A DNA stretch of 64,000 bases from contig NZ_JAAXLA010000018.1 of NCBI RefSeq assembly GCF_012911935.1, positions 1 to 64,000 of the forward strand, in the 5' to 3' direction. This document shows, one piece after another, positions 27,393 to 35,591 of this stretch. Numbering within the stretch: position 1 is the first letter of the stretch; each line of letters starts with the position of its first letter. Source of the DNA: Pseudonocardia acidicola (GTDB lineage Bacteria; Actinomycetota; Actinomycetes; Mycobacteriales; Pseudonocardiaceae). Both the position numbers and the translations under genes were made by a program. The notes under the pieces are model-generated. The model saw only the letters and a list, made by a program, of their open reading frames with translations. It had not been told where the DNA came from and searched no databases.

Positions 27393-27406
27393 GTGGCCAT
27401 GGCCAC
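27393..27406. promoter_or_regulatory. 14-bp palindrome upstream of ppx
   Basis: GTGGCCATGGCCAC is a perfect palindrome 53 bases before the ppx GTG and 15 bases past the regX3 stop. It has no loop and so looks more like an operator than a terminator. The binding protein is unknown. Confidence 0.35.
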
Positions 27407-27420
27407 GTTGGGGGTGCATT

Positions 27421-28110
27421 TCAGGCCTCGAACTTGTACCCCAGGCCCCGCACCGTGACCAGGTGCCTCGGCGTCGACGGGTCCGCCTCGATCTTCGACC
27501 GGAGCCGCTTCACGTGCACGTCGAGGGTCTTGGTGTCCCCCACGTAGTCCGCGCCCCATACCCGGTCGATCAGCTGCCCGCGGGTCAGCACCCGGCCGAC
27601 GTTGCGCAACAGGTACTCGAGCAGGTCGAACTCCTTGAGCGGGAGCGCGACGTCGTCACCCTTCACGCTCACCACGTGCCGCTCGACGTCCATCCGCACC
27701 GGGCCCGCCTCGAGCACACCGGTGGCGCCGTCGGGCTCGGGTCCGGCGTCGCCGCCGCGGCGCAGCACGGCGCGGACCCGGGCGATCAGCTCGCGCGCGG
27801 AGTAGGGCTTCGTCACGTAGTCGTCCGCGCCGAGCTCCAGGCCGACGACCTTGTCGATCTCGCTGTCCCGCGCCGTCACCATGATCACCGGCACGGCGGA
27901 GCGGGTGCGCAGCGCCTTGCAGACGTCGGTACCGCTCATCCCGGGCAGCATCAGGTCCAGCAGGACGATGTCGGCGCCGTTGCGGTCGAACTCCTCCAGC
28001 GCGGCCTGGCCGGTTGCGGCCACCGCGGTGGTGAAGCCCTCCTTCCGCAGCAGGAACGCCAGCGGATCGGCGAAGGACTCCTCGTCCTCCACGATCAGCA
28101 CTCTCGTCAT
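27421..28110 (-). CDS. regX3: Two-component response regulator RegX3
   Basis: This 229-residue OmpR/PhoB-type regulator has a receiver domain (1-120) with acidic pocket VEDEE, phosphorylated Asp52 (VLLDLMLPG) and Lys101 (VTKPYS). The C-terminal winged helix (about 135-229) has RVLTRGQLIDRVWG and TLDVHVKRLRSKIE. With the kinase upstream it forms the phosphate-limitation system SenX3-RegX3. ATG 28110 has GGGAGG before it; the open frame beyond is not used. The gap to senX3 is 14 bases. Confidence 0.94.
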   Translation of the reverse strand: MTRVLIVEDEESFADPLAFLLRKEGFTTAVAATGQAALEEFDRNGADIVLLDLMLPGMSGTDVCKALRTRSAVPVIMVTARDSEIDKVVGLELGADDYVTKPYSARELIARVRAVLRRGGDAGPEPDGATGVLEAGPVRMDVERHVVSVKGDDVALPLKEFDLLEYLLRNVGRVLTRGQLIDRVWGADYVGDTKTLDVHVKRLRSKIEADPSTPRHLVTVRGLGYKFEA

Positions 28111-28124
28111 CTCATCCTCCCAGC

Positions 28125-29318
28125 TCACCCGACACGGTCGGGAAGTTCGGCGGGCCGCGCCCGCTCGGCGGAACCGCTCTGTGCGTCGGTCTCGGTCCCG
28201 GCGCCGCGCATCGGCAGCCGCATGGTGAAGGTCGATCCGGTACCCGGACTGCTCCACAGCCGCACCTCGCCGCCGTGGTTGGCCAGCACGTGCTTGACGA
28301 TGGCCAGGCCCAGTCCGGTGCCACCTGTGGCCCGGGAACGGGCCGGGTCGACCCGGAAGAAGCGCTCGAAGACACGCTTCTGGTGTTCGGGGGCGATCCC
28401 GATGCCCCGGTCGGTCACCGCAATCTCGATCATGTCCCCGCTGCGCCTGCGGGTCACCGACACCGACGCCTCCCGCGGGGAGTACGCGATCGCGTTCTCC
28501 ACCAGGTTGGACAGCGCGGTGACCAGCAGCGTGCGGTCGCCGTCGACCTCGAGCCCGGACGGCTCGTCCACGGTGATCTCTATGCCGGCCGACTCCGCGG
28601 AGATCCGGCAGCGGGCGAGGGCCTCGCTGACCACCTCGTCGACCTCGACGGCGGCGAGCTCGGGCAGCCGCTCGGCCCCGGTCAGCCGGGACAGCGCGAT
28701 CAGCTCGGTGACCAGGGCGCCCAGCCGGGTCGACTCCTGGAGGATCTTGGTGGCGAACCGGTGCACCTCGGCGGGGTCGTCGGCGGCGTCGAGCACGGCC
28801 TCGGCCAGCAACCCGACGGCGCCGACCGGGGTCTTGAGCTCGTGGCTGACGTTCGCCACGAAGTCCCGCCGGGTGGCCTCGAGGCGCACCGCGTCGGAGG
28901 TGTCGGCCGCCTCGACGACGGTGAAACCGTCACCCAGCGGCCGCACGTGGGCGAGCACCGCAGCGGGCTGGCGGCCGCGGTACTCCAGCGGGGACAGGTC
29001 GACCTCCTGCGGCGACCCGGTCTGCAGCACCTGCTGGCAGGCAGCCCAGGCCCGCGCGTCCGGGCGGCCGTCGTGGACCACCCCCAGATCAGCGGCCCGG
29101 GGGTTGCGCAGCACGACGTCGCCGGTCTCGGTGAGCACGGCGAGCCCGGCCCCGGAGGAGCGGAAAACCCGTTGCAGCAGTTCGGCAAGCGTCGGGATAT
29201 TCCGCCCGTCCCCCCGTCGGGCGGTGCCTCCAGCCCGCCGGCGGCCCAGCAGGACGCCGACCACGAGGCCGAGCACCCCGGCTCCGGCCGCCAGCAGTAA
29301 GCACGCCAGCGCGGTCAC
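28125..29318 (-). CDS. senX3: Sensor histidine kinase SenX3
   Basis: This 397-residue kinase has one N-terminal membrane helix (2-24) followed by a PAS-like domain (about 45-145). It then has the dimerisation box with phospho-acceptor His159 (FVANVSHELKTP). The ATPase boxes are N (NLVENAIAYS), G1 (VTDRGIGIAPEH), F (FERFFRVD) and G2 (GTGLGLAIVKH). The layout equals mycobacterial SenX3, which responds to phosphate together with PhoU and Pst. The start is GTG 29318. A pair of PHO-box-like repeats lies about 95 bases upstream. Confidence 0.93.
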   Translation of the reverse strand: MTALACLLLAAGAGVLGLVVGVLLGRRRAGGTARRGDGRNIPTLAELLQRVFRSSGAGLAVLTETGDVVLRNPRAADLGVVHDGRPDARAWAACQQVLQTGSPQEVDLSPLEYRGRQPAAVLAHVRPLGDGFTVVEAADTSDAVRLEATRRDFVANVSHELKTPVGAVGLLAEAVLDAADDPAEVHRFATKILQESTRLGALVTELIALSRLTGAERLPELAAVEVDEVVSEALARCRISAESAGIEITVDEPSGLEVDGDRTLLVTALSNLVENAIAYSPREASVSVTRRRSGDMIEIAVTDRGIGIAPEHQKRVFERFFRVDPARSRATGGTGLGLAIVKHVLANHGGEVRLWSSPGTGSTFTMRLPMRGAGTETDAQSGSAERARPAELPDRVG

Positions 29319-29412
29319 GGCCGCATCGTAGGCAGCCCGGCAGGGCGGGGGGCCAGCCCAGAGGCCCTAGCGTGACACTGCTGACGCGGAGAATCGTCAC
29401 ATTTCCGCCGCC

Positions 29413-29434
29413 GTTCACGCCGCGTTCATCCTGG
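29413..29434. promoter_or_regulatory. Candidate PHO box (RegX3/PhoP-type direct repeat)
   Basis: GTTCACGCCGC is followed directly by GTTCATCCTGG, giving two 11-base direct repeats with the GTTCAC core. Repeats of 11 bases with a GTTCACC core are the known PHO box form in Streptomyces. The site lies between gpm1 and senX3, where an autoregulatory RegX3 site would be expected. Confidence 0.5.
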
Positions 29435-29464
29435 TGGACGGCGCGCGGGCCGACCGTCGCGGCC

Positions 29465-30205
29465 TCAGCGCCCCTGGTTCGCGACCGCCGTGATCGCCTC
29501 GGCGGCGGCGTCCGGGTCGAGGTAGGTCCCACCCGGGTTGGTGGGGCGCAGATCGGCGTCGAGGTCGTAGCGCAGCGGGATACCGGTGGGGATGTTCAGC
29601 CCGGCGATGTCGGTGTCGGAGACGCCGTCGAGGTGCTTCACCAGCGCGCGCAACGAGTTGCCGTGCGCGGCGAGCAGCACGACCTTGCCCGCCCGCAGGT
29701 CGGGGACGACCGCCTCCTCCCAGTACGGCAGGAACCGTGCGACGACGTCGGCGAGGCACTCGGTGCGCGGGATGGCGTCGCCGAGATCGGCGTAGCGCGG
29801 GTCGCCGTCCTGGGAGAACTCGGTGCCGAGCTCGATCGGCGGCGGGGGCACGTCGTAGGAGCGGCGCCAGAGCATGAACTGCTCCTCGCCGTAGGCCTGG
29901 AGGGTCTGCTTCTTGTCCTTGCCCTGCAGCGCGCCGTAGTGCCGCTCGTTGAGCCGCCAGTCACGGCGGACGGGGATCCAGTGCCGGTCGGCGGCGTCGA
30001 GGGCGATGTTCGCGGTGGAGATGGCGCGACGCAGCAGCGAGGTGTGGACGACGTCGGGCAGCAACCCGGTCTCACGCAGCAGCACGCCGCCGCGGCGGGC
30101 CTCCTGCTCTCCGGTGTCGGAGAGCGGTACGTCCACCCAGCCGGTGAACAGGTTCTCGGCGTTCCACACACTCTGCCCGTGTCGCAGCAGCACCAGGGTT
30201 CCCAT
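29465..30205 (-). CDS. gpmA: 2,3-bisphosphoglycerate-dependent phosphoglycerate mutase
   Basis: This 246-residue glycolytic enzyme interconverts 3- and 2-phosphoglycerate through a phosphohistidine. It starts [15 protein letters not shown] with catalytic His9. [24 protein letters not shown] and [13 protein letters not shown] carry the other active-site arginine, glutamate and histidine. Length and motifs are those of true dPGM, unlike the partial phosphatase at the window start. The frame runs much further upstream, but only this ATG fits. In Mycobacterium the gene gpm1 also adjoins senX3. Confidence 0.96.
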   Translation of the reverse strand: MGTLVLLRHGQSVWNAENLFTGWVDVPLSDTGEQEARRGGVLLRETGLLPDVVHTSLLRRAISTANIALDAADRHWIPVRRDWRLNERHYGALQGKDKKQTLQAYGEEQFMLWRRSYDVPPPPIELGTEFSQDGDPRYADLGDAIPRTECLADVVARFLPYWEEAVVPDLRAGKVVLLAAHGNSLRALVKHLDGVSDTDIAGLNIPTGIPLRYDLDADLRPTNPGGTYLDPDAAAEAITAVANQGR

Positions 30206-30258
30206 GGCGGACAGCTTGCCAGCAGGGCCGCGGACTTCCGGCAGCCGAGCGGCGATGG

Positions 30259-30849
30259 TCACGCCGGCGCCGGGACGATCACCGTGTGCAGCGAGGCGTC
30301 GACGAGGGCGCCGTAGCCGGCCCACCGGTCGGCCAGCGCGGTGCCGGTGACCACGACCGTCGAGCCCTGGTAGACGGTGAACAACTGCAGGTTGCGCAGC
30401 GCGAAGCCGGACTGGGTGAAGGTGCCGCCGAGCACGTGCGCCGGCAGGCCCCCGGCCAGCGTCGCCGCCTCGTCGTCGAGAAGGCGGTAGGCGTTCAGCC
30501 CGGCGAGTTCGCCGCGGGCGGCGCCGACGGTCGCGTCCAGGTCGGCGTGGGCGGGCAGCACCAGGACGTTGATGTTGGAGACGAAGGGCCCGGCGGCGGC
30601 GGTGTCCGGGTCGGAGGCGAGGAAGAAGACGGCGGTGCCCTCCCGGCCGCTGGTGTCGGGCCGCCAGCCCTGCGGGGGCACGATCGAGAATCGCCGCTGA
30701 CCGTCGACATAGCGGGCCGGGGCGAGCGCGACCGAGCCGCCGCGGGCGGGCGTCGCGGTCCCCCGGACGGCGACCGAGCACCCGGCGAGCAGCGCGAGCA
30801 GCGCGGTGAGTGCGATGACCGGCACGACGCCGGCCCGTGCGTTCCGCAT
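30259..30849 (-). CDS. Exported lipoprotein, LpqN/LpqT-like
   Basis: This 196-residue protein has a signal peptide ([14 protein letters not shown]) with lipobox LAGC near residue 24. A mature domain follows that begins [17 protein letters not shown], a pattern seen in actinobacterial LpqN/LpqT-type lipoproteins. No catalytic motif is visible. ATG 30849 has GGGGGAACC 3 bases upstream. Both the family call and the surface location are moderately sure; the function is unknown. Confidence 0.75.
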   Translation of the reverse strand: MRNARAGVVPVIALTALLALLAGCSVAVRGTATPARGGSVALAPARYVDGQRRFSIVPPQGWRPDTSGREGTAVFFLASDPDTAAAGPFVSNINVLVLPAHADLDATVGAARGELAGLNAYRLLDDEAATLAGGLPAHVLGGTFTQSGFALRNLQLFTVYQGSTVVVTGTALADRWAGYGALVDASLHTVIVPAPA

Positions 30850-30921
30850 GTCGGTTCCCCCCGCCCGACCCACAGCCGGTCCGCCATGATCGCGCCCGGG
30901 GGCCGGGACCGCTACCGCTGT

Positions 30922-31443
30922 TCAGCGGCCGGGGCCCTCCGGGGTCGGGGTGCCGCAGGCACCGGGGAGCGGGACGGCGCCGGGGGCGGCGGCCAGCCGG
31001 GACAGCACGGCCCGGCAGATGTCGTGCAGCTGGCCGACCTGTTCGGGGGTGAGCTGGTCGAAGAGGTTCTCCCGGACGCTGCGGACGTGCCCGGGCGCGG
31101 CCGCCGCGAGCGCGGCGAACCCGGCTTCGGTCAGCTCGGCGAAGGTGCTGCGGCGATCATCGGGACAGGGCCGGCGCCGGACCCAGCCGTTGCGCTCGAG
31201 CCGGGAGACGGCGTGCGAGAGCCGGCTCTGCGAGCTCTGCGTGATGGCAGCGAGATCGCTCATCCGCAGCGCGCGACCCGGGACCTCGGAGAGCATGGCC
31301 AAGATCTGGTAGTAGGCGTGCGGCATGTCCGCGTCGCGCTGCAGCTGCCGGTCGAGCGCGGCCTCGAGCAGCGACACCGTCGCGATGAACGACATCCACG
31401 CACCGCGCTCGTCAGGGTTCAGCCACCGGGTCTCGCCATCCAC
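30922..31443 (-). CDS. MarR family transcriptional regulator
   Basis: This 173-residue winged-helix regulator shows [26 protein letters not shown] for the first helices, [20 protein letters not shown] for recognition helix and wing, and an Asp-Arg-Arg wing tip ([13 protein letters not shown]). GTG 31443 gives the family N-terminus. An ATG at 31479 would run the coding region through an inverted repeat. It is divergent from a VOC protein gene, and two repeats between them are the likely operators. The ligand is unknown but may be the VOC substrate. Confidence 0.88.
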   Translation of the reverse strand: MDGETRWLNPDERGAWMSFIATVSLLEAALDRQLQRDADMPHAYYQILAMLSEVPGRALRMSDLAAITQSSQSRLSHAVSRLERNGWVRRRPCPDDRRSTFAELTEAGFAALAAAAPGHVRSVRENLFDQLTPEQVGQLHDICRAVLSRLAAAPGAVPLPGACGTPTPEGPGR

Positions 31444-31467
31444 GGGACCGAGACTACGGGAAGAAAC

Positions 31468-31514
31468 TTGAACTTTCATGTGTCTGGAGCTAAGGTCGCC
31501 CGTTGAATCTTCAA
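31468..31514. promoter_or_regulatory. Two inverted-repeat operators between marR and VOC genes
   Basis: TTGAATCTTCAA at 31503-31514 has perfect TTGAA/TTCAA arms. TTGAACTTTCA at 31468-31478 is a near copy with one changed arm base. The centres lie about 35 bases apart, in the gap between the divergent starts. MarR proteins bind such short palindromes, and a TTGAA arm with 2-base centre is a common form. Confidence 0.6.
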
Positions 31515-31532
31515 CATCCCCTGGGGGTCCCG

Positions 31533-32042
31533 ATGCCCGTCCAGCGCCTCAACCACGCCGTGCTCTACGTCCGCGACGTCGACCGCAGCGTCGCCTTCTA
31601 CCGCGACGCCCTCGGTTTCCGGACCAAGGTCTCCATTCCGGGCCGCGCCGCCTTCCTCCAGGCCGAGGACTCCACCAACGACCACGATCTCGGGCTGTTC
31701 GCGATCGGTTCGCAGGCCGGCGCCTCGCAGGCCGGCCACGCCACCGTCGGGCTCTACCACCTGGCCTGGGAGGTGGACACCCTCGCCGAGCTCAAGCGCA
31801 TCGCCGGGGTACTGGCCGAACGCGGTTCGCTGGTCGGCGCCTCCGACCACGGCAGCACCAAGGCCCTCTACGCCCACGACCCCGACGGCATCGAGTTCGA
31901 GGTCAGCTGGCTGGTGCCGGCCGACCTGCTGCCCGACACCATCGAGGTCACCACCCGGCCGCTCGACCTCGACGCCGAGATCGCCCACTATGGCGCACAG
32001 ACCCGCGGCGGCGTCGGCGTCTCCGTCCCCGCCCTGCGCTGA
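31533..32042 (+). CDS. VOC family protein (glyoxalase/extradiol dioxygenase fold)
   Basis: This 169-residue protein starts MPVQRLNHAVLYVRDVDRSVAFYRDALGF. The likely metal ligands are His8 (NHAVL), a second His in GLYHLAWEV (about 83) and Glu in IEFEVSW (about 133). This His-His-Glu set is that of glyoxalase I and type I extradiol dioxygenases. The substrate is unknown. ATG 31533 follows GGGGG. The gene is divergent from a MarR regulator that most likely controls it. Confidence 0.88.
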   Translation: MPVQRLNHAVLYVRDVDRSVAFYRDALGFRTKVSIPGRAAFLQAEDSTNDHDLGLFAIGSQAGASQAGHATVGLYHLAWEVDTLAELKRIAGVLAERGSLVGASDHGSTKALYAHDPDGIEFEVSWLVPADLLPDTIEVTTRPLDLDAEIAHYGAQTRGGVGVSVPALR

Positions 32043-32127
32043 CCCGCGCCGGCAGAAGGGCCGACGAACAGCCCGGATGGATGCGGCCGGCCATGAGCGG
32101 CACGCGCCCAGCATCAGCGCAGCCCGA

Positions 32128-32964
32128 TCAGTCCGCTGAAGGGCGCCGGCCCCACGCCGAGATCATCGGCGGCTGGGCCAGGTCCAGCCGGTCCCGGGCC
32201 ACGTTGTCGAGGTGCCGGTCGATCTGCTCGGCGGTCGCGATGCCGGCCGCCACGAGTGTCTCGCGGACGTGCTCGATGGTCGCGGTCTCCAGCGTGGCAC
32301 AGGCGGGCAGCGCGAGCGGGAAGTACGCGTCGGCGCCGACGTCGACGAGCCCGGCCTCGCGGAACAGCCGCGGCAGCTTCCGTCCGTAGGCCAGGTCGGC
32401 TCCGCGTTCGGCCAGCAGTGCCCGGAACCCGGTGCGGATCGCGTTGGCCAGTTCCTCCTCGGGGCCGCGGACGTCCGGGCAGCTCAGCGGCTGCAGCACC
32501 GGGTCGGCGTCCTCGACGACCAGCCACCCACCGGGACGCAGCGCCCCCACCATGCGACGCAGCGCCCGATCCCGGTCGGCGACATGCACCAGCACGAGCC
32601 GGGCGTGCACCAGGTCGAACACCTCCGCGGGCGGGGCGTCGGCGGCCACGTCGTGGCGGCGCACCTCCACCGTCGGCCCGGCCGCCGCGCCGACCCAGGA
32701 GACGTCGATGTCGGTGGCCAGCACCCGGCCCCCCGGTCCCACCCGCTCGCCCAGCGCACGGACCACCGACGGGCCGCCCGCCCCGACCTCCCAGCAACGC
32801 CAGCCCGCTGTGAGGCCGACGCCGTCGAGATGGCGCAACGTCGAGGCGTCGAACAACTCGGCGATCGCCTCGAACCGCCTGCCCGCCGCGCGGGCCCGGT
32901 TGTCCAGCAGGTAGCTCACGTGGCCCCTCTCGTCGGTGGTGACCAGCAGCCGGTCGGCGCTCAC
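32128..32964 (-). CDS. SAM-dependent class I methyltransferase
   Basis: This 278-residue protein has the SAM-binding motif I CWEVGAGGPSVVRAL (about 47-61), acidic motif LATDIDVSW and motif IV FDLVHARLVLVHV. The first residues contain the DERGHVSYLLDN pattern of a group of actinobacterial methyltransferases. The substrate is unknown. Its GTG start overlaps the stop of the permease gene as GTGA, so the two are made together. A role in modifying something moved by the permease, or in metalloid methylation, is only a guess. Confidence 0.85.
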   Translation of the reverse strand: MSADRLLVTTDERGHVSYLLDNRARAAGRRFEAIAELFDASTLRHLDGVGLTAGWRCWEVGAGGPSVVRALGERVGPGGRVLATDIDVSWVGAAAGPTVEVRRHDVAADAPPAEVFDLVHARLVLVHVADRDRALRRMVGALRPGGWLVVEDADPVLQPLSCPDVRGPEEELANAIRTGFRALLAERGADLAYGRKLPRLFREAGLVDVGADAYFPLALPACATLETATIEHVRETLVAAGIATAEQIDRHLDNVARDRLDLAQPPMISAWGRRPSAD

Positions 32965-34121
32965 CGGCCGTGCGTGGTCCGGCCGGGGTCGCCGCCCATC
33001 ATCCGCAGCATCGGAACACCCCCGGTACGCACGAAGCGGACCACCAGCACGGCGGCGAAGACGAGGAAGGCGATGTTGAGCCAGGTGGTGTAGTTCCAGC
33101 TGACCCCGCCGTCGGTGACCGTGGCGGAGCGTGTGGCCGGGATCAGACCCAGCGGGCGGAAGACGAGTTCGATCACGTAACCGGCCCCGGCCATCGCGAG
33201 GTAGAAGAACCCGAAGATCCGCACGGCCATGGCGGTGCCGTAGTACTTCCGGTAGATCAGCAGGATCGGAATGATGATCAGGTCGGCGAAGACGAAGGAG
33301 ACCACCCCGCCGAAGCTGATGCCCCCGTTCCACAGCGCCGCGGCCAGGGGCACGTTCCCGATCGAACAGACGAAGCTGATCACCGCGACCAGGGGGCCGA
33401 TCAGCGGACCCCACAGCGCCGCGGCCAGCGGGTGGGCGTCGAGGAAGAAGACCCTCAGAAGCGAGTCGGGCACCCAGGCGGCGAAGGCCCCGGCGATGAG
33501 CAGGCCGCCGACGATGTCGCGCCACACGGCGGCCCAGTCCATGACGAACAGGTGGCTGGTGGCGGTGAACCCGGCCGGGCTGGCCAGCCGCTTCCAGATC
33601 GAACCCTGCCGCGGGACGGACATGTCCATCGCGGCGTGCCCTTCCATCGTCCCGGCCACACCCCGGTCGGCCTGCCGTCTGGCGGCCTCGACGATCCGCC
33701 GGTCGAGGAACAGCCGGAACAGCAGCGCCACCAGCAGGATCATCACCGGGCCGCCGACGAACTCGGCCAGGGTGAACTGCCAGCCCATCAGCAGCGCGAG
33801 GATGATCCCCAGTTCCACCACCAGGTTGGTGGAGGCGATCGCGAAGGCCATCGCCGCGGTGAAGTGCGCACCCTTGCGGAACAGCGCTCGTGCCAGGGCG
33901 ACCGCCGCGTAGGAACAGGACGAGGACGCCGCGCCGAGGCCGGTGGCGACGGCGATGCTGCGCGGGGAGTCGTCGGGCAACAGCCGGCTGATCTCCTGCT
34001 TGGAGACCACCGCCTGCACCACGGCGGACAGGAAGAACCCCAGGACCAGCGCCCACAGGATCTCCCAGCCCATCGAGGCACCGATCGCCAACGCGTGCCC
34101 GATCCCGTCCAACACCGCCAT
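32961..34121 (-). CDS. Permease of the UPF0718/DUF318 (ArsP-like) family
   Basis: This 386-residue membrane protein has about eight hydrophobic helices in two groups, separated by a charged loop near the middle (FLDRRIVEAARRQADRG). The first group has the family stretch SWEILWAL-like GWEILWALVLGFFLSAVVQAVV, then AASSSCSYAAVALARALF with a cysteine in the helix. The second repeats the pattern with SFVCSIGNVPLAAALW. ArsP members export methylated arsenicals; most members are untested. ATG 34121 has AGGGG 9 bases upstream and matches the family start. ATG 34151 and GTG 34178 are in-frame alternatives. Confidence 0.85.
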   Translation of the reverse strand: MAVLDGIGHALAIGASMGWEILWALVLGFFLSAVVQAVVSKQEISRLLPDDSPRSIAVATGLGAASSSCSYAAVALARALFRKGAHFTAAMAFAIASTNLVVELGIILALLMGWQFTLAEFVGGPVMILLVALLFRLFLDRRIVEAARRQADRGVAGTMEGHAAMDMSVPRQGSIWKRLASPAGFTATSHLFVMDWAAVWRDIVGGLLIAGAFAAWVPDSLLRVFFLDAHPLAAALWGPLIGPLVAVISFVCSIGNVPLAAALWNGGISFGGVVSFVFADLIIIPILLIYRKYYGTAMAVRIFGFFYLAMAGAGYVIELVFRPLGLIPATRSATVTDGGVSWNYTTWLNIAFLVFAAVLVVRFVRTGGVPMLRMMGGDPGRTTHGR

Positions 34122-35175
34122 GTCCGGCCGCCCCTGGTTCGAGGACCCCATTGACTGGATGCCGATCAGGTGTACCACCGCGGCGTGCGGATCTCAGGAC
34201 GTGGTGCCGGATTCGGGCAGCGCCCGCCTCCTTCTCCTCATCGCCCGCGAGACCTGGCATTCACTCGCAGCACATTCCGGATCGGACGCTCTCGACGAGC
34301 AAGAACAGCGACCTCGTCACCGCAGCGAGGTTCACGCGTTCGCGACCCGCGGCCGCACAAGGGCTGATGCAGCATTCCGACACCAGTTCGCGGCACACCG
34401 GCGTCAGCCTTCGCCGAACAGCCGGCGGAGGCCGGGATCGTGGGGTTGAGGCACACGGTCGGCGACGCGCTGGACGGTGCGCTCATGAAACCCACTATCG
34501 GGCCGTCACGGCCCGAGCTGATCGGCCGCACGCGAGCGACCGGCGCCGGGAGAACTCCGCGAGCTCGACCGCGACTGCCGAATGGCGTCCGGTACGACAG
34601 CGAAAGAATCCACTTCACCACCAGCCCGGCGGACGAGCCCTGCCATGGAGGCAGCGTCACCCGCTCCCTCGTACTGGCCGCTCTGCTCGTCGCGGTGGTC
34701 GGGTCAAGGGTGCCCGGAGGGCATCGCGCAGCGACGGCGCAGCCGCCCTTGACGCGGCCGGTGCGGCGTGGACGATCAACGGCCGAGGGAGCATGCCGCC
34801 CACCCGCTTTACAACTCTGCTGCCGCTCGTCCGACGGGTGTCATGGGCGTCTGGACCTGCGGCCGCCGCGCGCTGATCAATGTCTGGGAACCGGGCTGGA
34901 CGCAGGCGAATGAGACTAGAACTGAGACTGCGCGGTGATCATCTTCTGACGTCGTTCTTCGACGTCACGGTGTCCGTTGGTGCTGATCTCCTCGCGGCGC
35001 GGGTCCCGCCCTGCCGGGGCGAGGGGTGGGCTGCAAGGCACTCTTTCCCGCCTTGTGGCCCGCCCCTCGGTCCGGTAGCCGTCTCGGCGCGCTGTGAGGA
35101 GATCAGCACCCCGCCGCCCCTTCCTGATCTCTGAAGCGGTGCCGGGTGCGGGCGGAGCCCGCGGGTGGTGGTCGG
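34122..35175. other. 1-kb region without a convincing gene
   Basis: Several frames stay open here, but codon third-position GC is weaker than in neighbours and none gives a known domain. The best is a reverse frame at 34238-34660 (140 codons) with GAGGGAG before its GTG; its second half loses codon bias. A small perfect hairpin (TGACGTCG, loop TTCTT) lies at 34947-34967. A much larger hairpin is at 34979-35110. The region marks the left edge of the accessory-looking stretch. Confidence 0.6.
34979..35110. repeat. Long inverted repeat, 61-base arms with 10-base loop
   Basis: Left arm 34979-35039 and right arm 35050-35110 are inverted copies. The outer 15 bases (GGTGCTGATCTCCTC) and the inner CAAGGC match exactly. 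In between, about two-thirds of the positions match, and several mismatches are of the kind that allow G-U pairs on one RNA strand. Positions 9-17 of the inner segment are unpaired. The loop is ACTCTTTCCC. It could be a structured RNA, a terminator-like element or a miniature mobile element. Confidence 0.85.
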
Positions 35176-35517
35176 TTACCTCTGGGGGTGTCGGTCGCCG
35201 TCGATGTAGCCGAGGAGGCGGATGGCAGCCTGGAGATTGAACCGGGCATCACCCTCGGCTAGGTCCACGACGAGCGCCTCGCGGATGGTCTGGACCCGGT
35301 AACGGACGGTGCTGGTGTGGATGCCGAGCGTGCGAGCAGTCAGCCGGTAGTCACCCCAGTTCTCCAGGTAGGCCCGCAAGGTGGCGACCAGCTGGCGCCC
35401 GTGCTCGTTGTCGGAATCGAGCATCGGGCCCAGCCAGTGGTGGATGTAGACGCCGACCTCGCCGTCGCAGTGGTCGAGCGGAAGCAGGTCGAGGAGGTCG
35501 AACGGGGGCGCGGTCAC
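35176..35517 (-). CDS. Free-standing PucR-type helix-turn-helix protein
   Basis: This 113-residue protein equals the C-terminal HTH domain of PucR/CdaR regulators: VATLRAYLENWGDYRLTARTLGIHTSTVRYRVQTIREAL (about 44-82). The usual long sensor and GGDEF-like parts are missing. Only about 40 residues precede the domain, so it is either a natural mini-regulator or the tail of a decayed gene. GTG 35517 follows GGGAG and overlaps the stop of a 14-codon ORF (GTGA). That coupling argues that it is expressed. Targets are unknown. Confidence 0.75.
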   Translation of the reverse strand: MTAPPFDLLDLLPLDHCDGEVGVYIHHWLGPMLDSDNEHGRQLVATLRAYLENWGDYRLTARTLGIHTSTVRYRVQTIREALVVDLAEGDARFNLQAAIRLLGYIDGDRHPQR

Positions 35518-35558
35518 GCCCCACGCTCCCGGGACTTGGGGGGTGTTCGTGAGCTCAT
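35514..35558 (-). CDS. 14-codon leader ORF coupled to the PucR-type HTH gene
   Basis: The tiny frame encodes MSSRTPPKSRERGA. Its ATG at 35558 has a strong Shine-Dalgarno (CAGGAG, 5 bases away), and its TGA shares GTGA with the next start. It may serve only to deliver ribosomes to the HTH gene or act as a regulatory leader peptide. A frameshift that split one longer gene is the other explanation; then the true start would be here. Confidence 0.45.
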   Translation of the reverse strand: MSSRTPPKSRERGA

Positions 35559-35591
35559 CGCTGCTCCTGAGGTGGTCGACGGTATGACTGG

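Noticed and set aside
34238-34660. Reverse frame of 140 codons with GAGGGAG before a GTG
   Set aside because: No domain, and codon bias fades in the second half. It is kept only as a remark in the gene-free region entry.
34440-34913. Forward frame with a short hydrophobic stretch
   Set aside because: No signal peptide start, no Shine-Dalgarno and no bias. The hydrophobic stretch is short and probably chance.
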